Part shown: positions 23,031 through 25,338 of the stretch, piece by piece | Numbering within the stretch: position 1 is the stretch's first letter | Layout of the letters: each line of letters starts with the position of its first letter | Assembly: GCA_947475125.1 (NCBI GenBank) | Contig: CANJMX010000007.1 | Span: 1-25,338 of the forward strand | Reading direction: 5' to 3' | DNA from: Actinomycetota bacterium | Lineage (GTDB): Bacteria > Actinomycetota > Thermoleophilia > Miltoncostaeales > Miltoncostaeaceae | DNA: 25,338 bases | Made by a program: the position numbers and the translations under genes | The notes under the pieces: model-generated | What the model saw: the letters and a program-made list of their open reading frames with translations, nothing else | Told to the model about the DNA's origin: nothing | Databases searched by the model: none

Positions 23031-23350
23031 GGCAACTCCAGGTGGGGCGCAAGCGCTCGGTTGATCTTCTTGGCCGACGGCGTGCCAGTGAGTCGGGCCA
23101 CCTCGGTTCCACTGCGAAACAGAATCAGCGTCGGGAGGGAGAGTACGTCGTGACGGGCCGCAGGGGCGGGGTACGCGTCCACGTCGAGGCCGTACACGGT
23201 GAGCCGGTCCTCGTGCGTACGTGCGAGCTCCTCAATCAGCGGCGCGATCTTGGCGCACGGAACGCACCACGGCGCCCAGAAGTCCACCAGCGTCAGGCGC
23301 CCGGTGGCCAGGGCCTCGTCGTCGAAGTTTGCGGCGGACAGCGCGGGCAC
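23027..23350 (-). CDS. thioredoxin-fold protein with WCVPC active site
   Basis: The 107-residue thioredoxin has the strand-helix entry LTLVDFWAPWCVPCAKIAP, with Cys29 and Cys32, and the cis-proline loop SLPTLILFRSG with Pro73. The usual WCGPC has Val in place of Gly between the cysteines, which may shift the redox potential. No signal peptide is present, so it is probably cytoplasmic. The start is GTG at 23350, 14 nt after the L,D-transpeptidase stop, with no clear SD; no other start fits the frame. It overlaps the 90-residue gene downstream. It could be TrxA itself or a specialised partner; that depends on other thioredoxins in the genome. Confidence 0.88.
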   Translation of the reverse strand: MPALSAANFDDEALATGRLTLVDFWAPWCVPCAKIAPLIEELARTHEDRLTVYGLDVDAYPAPAARHDVLSLPTLILFRSGTEVARLTGTPSAKKINRALAPHLELP

Positions 23351-23364
23351 ATGCGGCGCGTCGG

Positions 23365-24960
23365 TCAGTTGTGGATATCCACGGGCATACCCACAACGAC
23401 GTCCTCATACAGCTTCTCGTTGTCGGAGATGTGCATGCGCAGGCAGCCGTGGCTGGCGGCGCTGCCGATGCTCCAGTCGGCCGGGGTGCCGTGGATGCCC
23501 ACGGCCGGTGCCGAGGTGCCGATCCAGCGCGTGCCCAGCGGGTTGCCGGGGCCCGGCGGGATGGGCCCGAGGCCCTTCGCCCACGGCGAGTCGGGCGGCA
23601 ACCAGGTGGGGTTCATCTGCTTGTCCACGACCCGGAAGTTGCCGGTGGGGGTCTCGTGGCCCGGCATGCCAATGGCCACCCCGAAGGTCACAAATGCATG
23701 GCCATCGCGGTAGAGCGTGAGCTTGCGGCTGTTCAGTGAGATGTCAATACGACCAACCATCTTGCGGAGAGTCGCTGCATCAACGTTGCCGGTCTGCTTC
23801 AGGTGGAAGCGCTTCTGATAACGCATGACGGCCTTGGCGGTTTTCTCGTTGTACGTGCGGGTGGTCCCGCCCTTCCACAGATGCAACTTGCCGAGGCGCT
23901 CCTGCAGTTGCTTCACGTCGCCACCGGCTGCACCCACCGTGAGCTGCGAGGTGCCAAACACCGACTGCGTATCCACAAACGATGTGAACGACTTCTTCAC
24001 GGTGTTGCCACCGCGGTCACGCACCCAGATGGTGATGGTGTTCTTGCCCTCGGGCAGGCGGCCAATGGCCAGTGCGAACCGGTTGCCTGAGAGCGACAGT
24101 CCCGTGCCGCTGACGGTGCCCGCCGCCGGACCCGATGCGCTTGGGGCAGATGCGTCAGCGCCCTTGATCTGCACCACGCCCACGCCGTTGATGCTGGCGC
24201 CGTAGGTGAGCAGTGCCGGGTTCTCGCCGCCCACCTTTCCGTAGATGATCGGCTGCGGCGTGGTGGTGAGCTTGGCCAGCTTGGTGGTGGAGGCAAGCTG
24301 CAAGGTGGGGGCCTTGGTGTCTACGAGGACCACCTTGGCCTTCGTGGTGGTGTTACCAGCCGGGTCGGTGGCGGTCACCTTCATCGTCGAGCGGCCCTCG
24401 GGCAGGTTCGTGGTGGTGGACCACGCGCCACCGGTCCCCGTGGCCTCGGCGCCGGCGAGCCTGTCACCGGGCCCGGTGATACGGATGGAGCTGCCCTGCG
24501 TGGCGGTACCAGCCAACGCCACCGCATGCGTGTTGGCACCGTCCCCGGAGGGCTTGGAGATCACGAGACGGGGCGGTGTGCGATCAACGGTGAAGCCCCA
24601 CGACTTCGACGTGCTGCCACCCGTCAGGCCGCTGCCGGTGGAGTACGACACGGCCATGGCGTGCGCACCATCGCTGAGCTTCGGTGCATTGAGGGCGATT
24701 CCCTCGCTCGCGCCTCGCACCGCTGCGGTGACATCCTTGCCATCAAGAGTCACGCGCAGGTCCTTCATGGGGGCGGAGGTGGTGCCCACCACGATGAGGC
24801 GCTTGCCGGGGTTGATCACTCCGCCCGCCGGGGGCTGCAATGGATCAACCGTGGGGCGGGTGCCGACCAGCGAAAAAGCGAACACCGCGATGCCGGCGAT
24901 GGCGAGTACGCCAGCCGCGATCATTGCGATAAATCCGCCCCGTGTTCCGAGCCCGCGCAT
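23365..24960 (-). CDS. L,D-transpeptidase with Ig-like repeats and peptidoglycan-binding domain
   Basis: The 531-residue product makes 3-3 peptidoglycan cross-links or anchors proteins to the wall. Residues 9-32 form an N-terminal membrane anchor with no obvious cleavage site. Residues 45-330 look like tandem Ig-like/adhesin beta domains, with VDRTPPRL (125) and VDTKAPTL (213) marking domain borders. Residues 345-400 are a PG_binding_1 domain (GGDVKQLQERLGKL). The YkuD catalytic domain follows, with His490 in GIHGTP and SHGCLR carrying His504 and Cys506. The ATG at 24960 has a weak GGGGA SD. It leads the unit containing the thioredoxin and the 90-residue protein. Architecture resembles the multi-domain Ldts of actinobacteria. 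Confidence 0.93.
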   Translation of the reverse strand: MRGLGTRGGFIAMIAAGVLAIAGIAVFAFSLVGTRPTVDPLQPPAGGVINPGKRLIVVGTTSAPMKDLRVTLDGKDVTAAVRGASEGIALNAPKLSDGAHAMAVSYSTGSGLTGGSTSKSWGFTVDRTPPRLVISKPSGDGANTHAVALAGTATQGSSIRITGPGDRLAGAEATGTGGAWSTTTNLPEGRSTMKVTATDPAGNTTTKAKVVLVDTKAPTLQLASTTKLAKLTTTPQPIIYGKVGGENPALLTYGASINGVGVVQIKGADASAPSASGPAAGTVSGTGLSLSGNRFALAIGRLPEGKNTITIWVRDRGGNTVKKSFTSFVDTQSVFGTSQLTVGAAGGDVKQLQERLGKLHLWKGGTTRTYNEKTAKAVMRYQKRFHLKQTGNVDAATLRKMVGRIDISLNSRKLTLYRDGHAFVTFGVAIGMPGHETPTGNFRVVDKQMNPTWLPPDSPWAKGLGPIPPGPGNPLGTRWIGTSAPAVGIHGTPADWSIGSAASHGCLRMHISDNEKLYEDVVVGMPVDIHN

Positions 24961-24990
24961 GTTCCCCGATTCAGGCCTCTAACGGCGCGC

Positions 24991-24996
24991 ACACTA
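24991..24996 (-). promoter_or_regulatory. weak candidate -10 box TAGTGT for the L,D-transpeptidase gene
   Basis: On the minus strand TAGTGT lies 30 nt before the ATG, which would give a leader of about 20 nt with a GGGGA SD. No -35 is seen. The 120-bp spacer 24961-25080 also holds a small GTTCC-AGC-GGAAC hairpin at 25050-25062, 18 nt after the otsB stop, which could be a weak terminator. Confidence 0.25.
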
Positions 24997-25080
24997 TCAG
25001 CGGCCTCTGGGTACTCATCCTCTCCGGAAGGGCGATCACGGCGCACAACGTTCCAGCGGAACACGGGCCCGGCGGGGCTG

Positions 25081-25338
25081 TCAGGAGGCCAGTTGGTAAA
25101 GCAGTCGCAGCACGCCGGCGGTGCCCGAAACGGCCACGTCTGCAGCCGCGCGCACTGCTGATTCCACCTCGGGCTGGTCGGCTACCACGCAGTGGGCGTG
25201 GTCAAGCACGCCGATGGTCTGCAGGTCGTGCAGGGCCCGCCAGGCATCTATATCGGTGCGGTCGTCGCCCACGTACAGCGCCGTGCGTGCGCCGCACACC
25301 TGGATGATCTGGCGCACAACCGTCCCCTTGTCCACATC
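25081..25338 (-). CDS. otsB: trehalose-6-phosphate phosphatase, C-terminal part (5' end outside window)
   Basis: Only the last 85 residues are visible, and the frame stays open past the window end. The segment MDKGTVVRQIIQ followed by ALYVGDDRTDIDAWRAL matches the C-terminal HAD motifs of OtsB: a catalytic Lys in DKG and the metal-binding GDDxTDxD. The start of the gene, with the DxDGT nucleophile motif, lies upstream. OtsB dephosphorylates trehalose-6-phosphate, made by OtsA. The otsA gene is not seen here. Another Cof/SPP-type HAD is less likely given the GDDRTD pattern. Confidence 0.8.
   Translation of the reverse strand, partial: DVDKGTVVRQIIQVCGARTALYVGDDRTDIDAWRALHDLQTIGVLDHAHCVVADQPEVESAVRAAADVAVSGTAGVLRLLYQLAS

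Noticed and set aside
24245..24982. 245-codon plus-strand frame opposite the L,D-transpeptidase gene
   Set aside because: It resembles a plausible protein only because it mirrors the codon bias of the real gene. The opposite strand has an anchor, PG-binding domain and YkuD active site.
1..25338. Mobile elements, tRNA or rRNA genes, CRISPR arrays, riboswitches, phage or defence genes
   Set aside because: Nearly all sequence is accounted for by housekeeping-type genes. I saw no transposase, long repeats, spaced direct repeats or tRNA-like folds.

Overview
The window is GC-rich (roughly two thirds G+C) and densely coded, with many GTG starts and 4-nt stop/start overlaps. It holds 24 protein genes, the last one partial, and I see no tRNA, rRNA, mobile element or CRISPR array. 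The order dnaN-recF-dciA-gyrB-gyrA is the classic block next to the chromosomal origin in Gram-positive bacteria. Base composition, the DUF721/DciA gene between recF and gyrB, and TAnnnT boxes placed directly before GTG starts suggest a high-GC actinobacterial lineage, possibly a deep-branching one such as Thermoleophilia. This placement is inference. Two features do not fit typical actinobacteria: a long 809-residue GyrB, and separate AccA and AccD subunits in a type II fatty-acid cluster.

Positions 1-7975 (+): the tail of a probable dnaA-dnaN spacer, then dnaN (sliding clamp), recF (gap repair), dciA (helicase-loader type), gyrB and gyrA. The block ends at a 12-bp hairpin shared with a convergent SAM methyltransferase gene (8000-8992, -).

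Positions 9098-16467 (+): one tightly packed, probably single operon: fabZ-fabH-fabD-fabG-fabF, a cysteine-dependent phosphatase, accD-accA and a small unknown gene. It makes malonyl-CoA (carboxyltransferase half), charges ACP and runs the elongation cycle. The genes for ACP, enoyl reductase and biotin carboxylase/BCCP are not here.

Positions 16464-18162 (-): an alpha/beta hydrolase and a diacylglycerol-kinase-type lipid kinase overlapping by 8 nt. They diverge, across a 36-bp spacer, from an MtnX-like HAD phosphatase that is coupled to ileS and a membrane DUF4395-thioredoxin fusion (18199-22731, +).

Positions 22758-24960 (-): an L,D-transpeptidase with Ig-like repeats, a thioredoxin with a WCVPC active site, and a 90-residue unknown protein, in one transcription direction. 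The window ends inside an otsB-like trehalose-phosphate phosphatase gene (-).

The most notable signals are: five transcription-unit-leading genes whose TAnnnT box lies only 6-9 nt before a GTG start (likely leaderless mRNAs); a stretch of about 180 bp inside ileS with sharply lower GC3; a phosphatase translationally coupled between fabF and accD; and a membrane DUF4395-thioredoxin fusion with two CxxC pairs.
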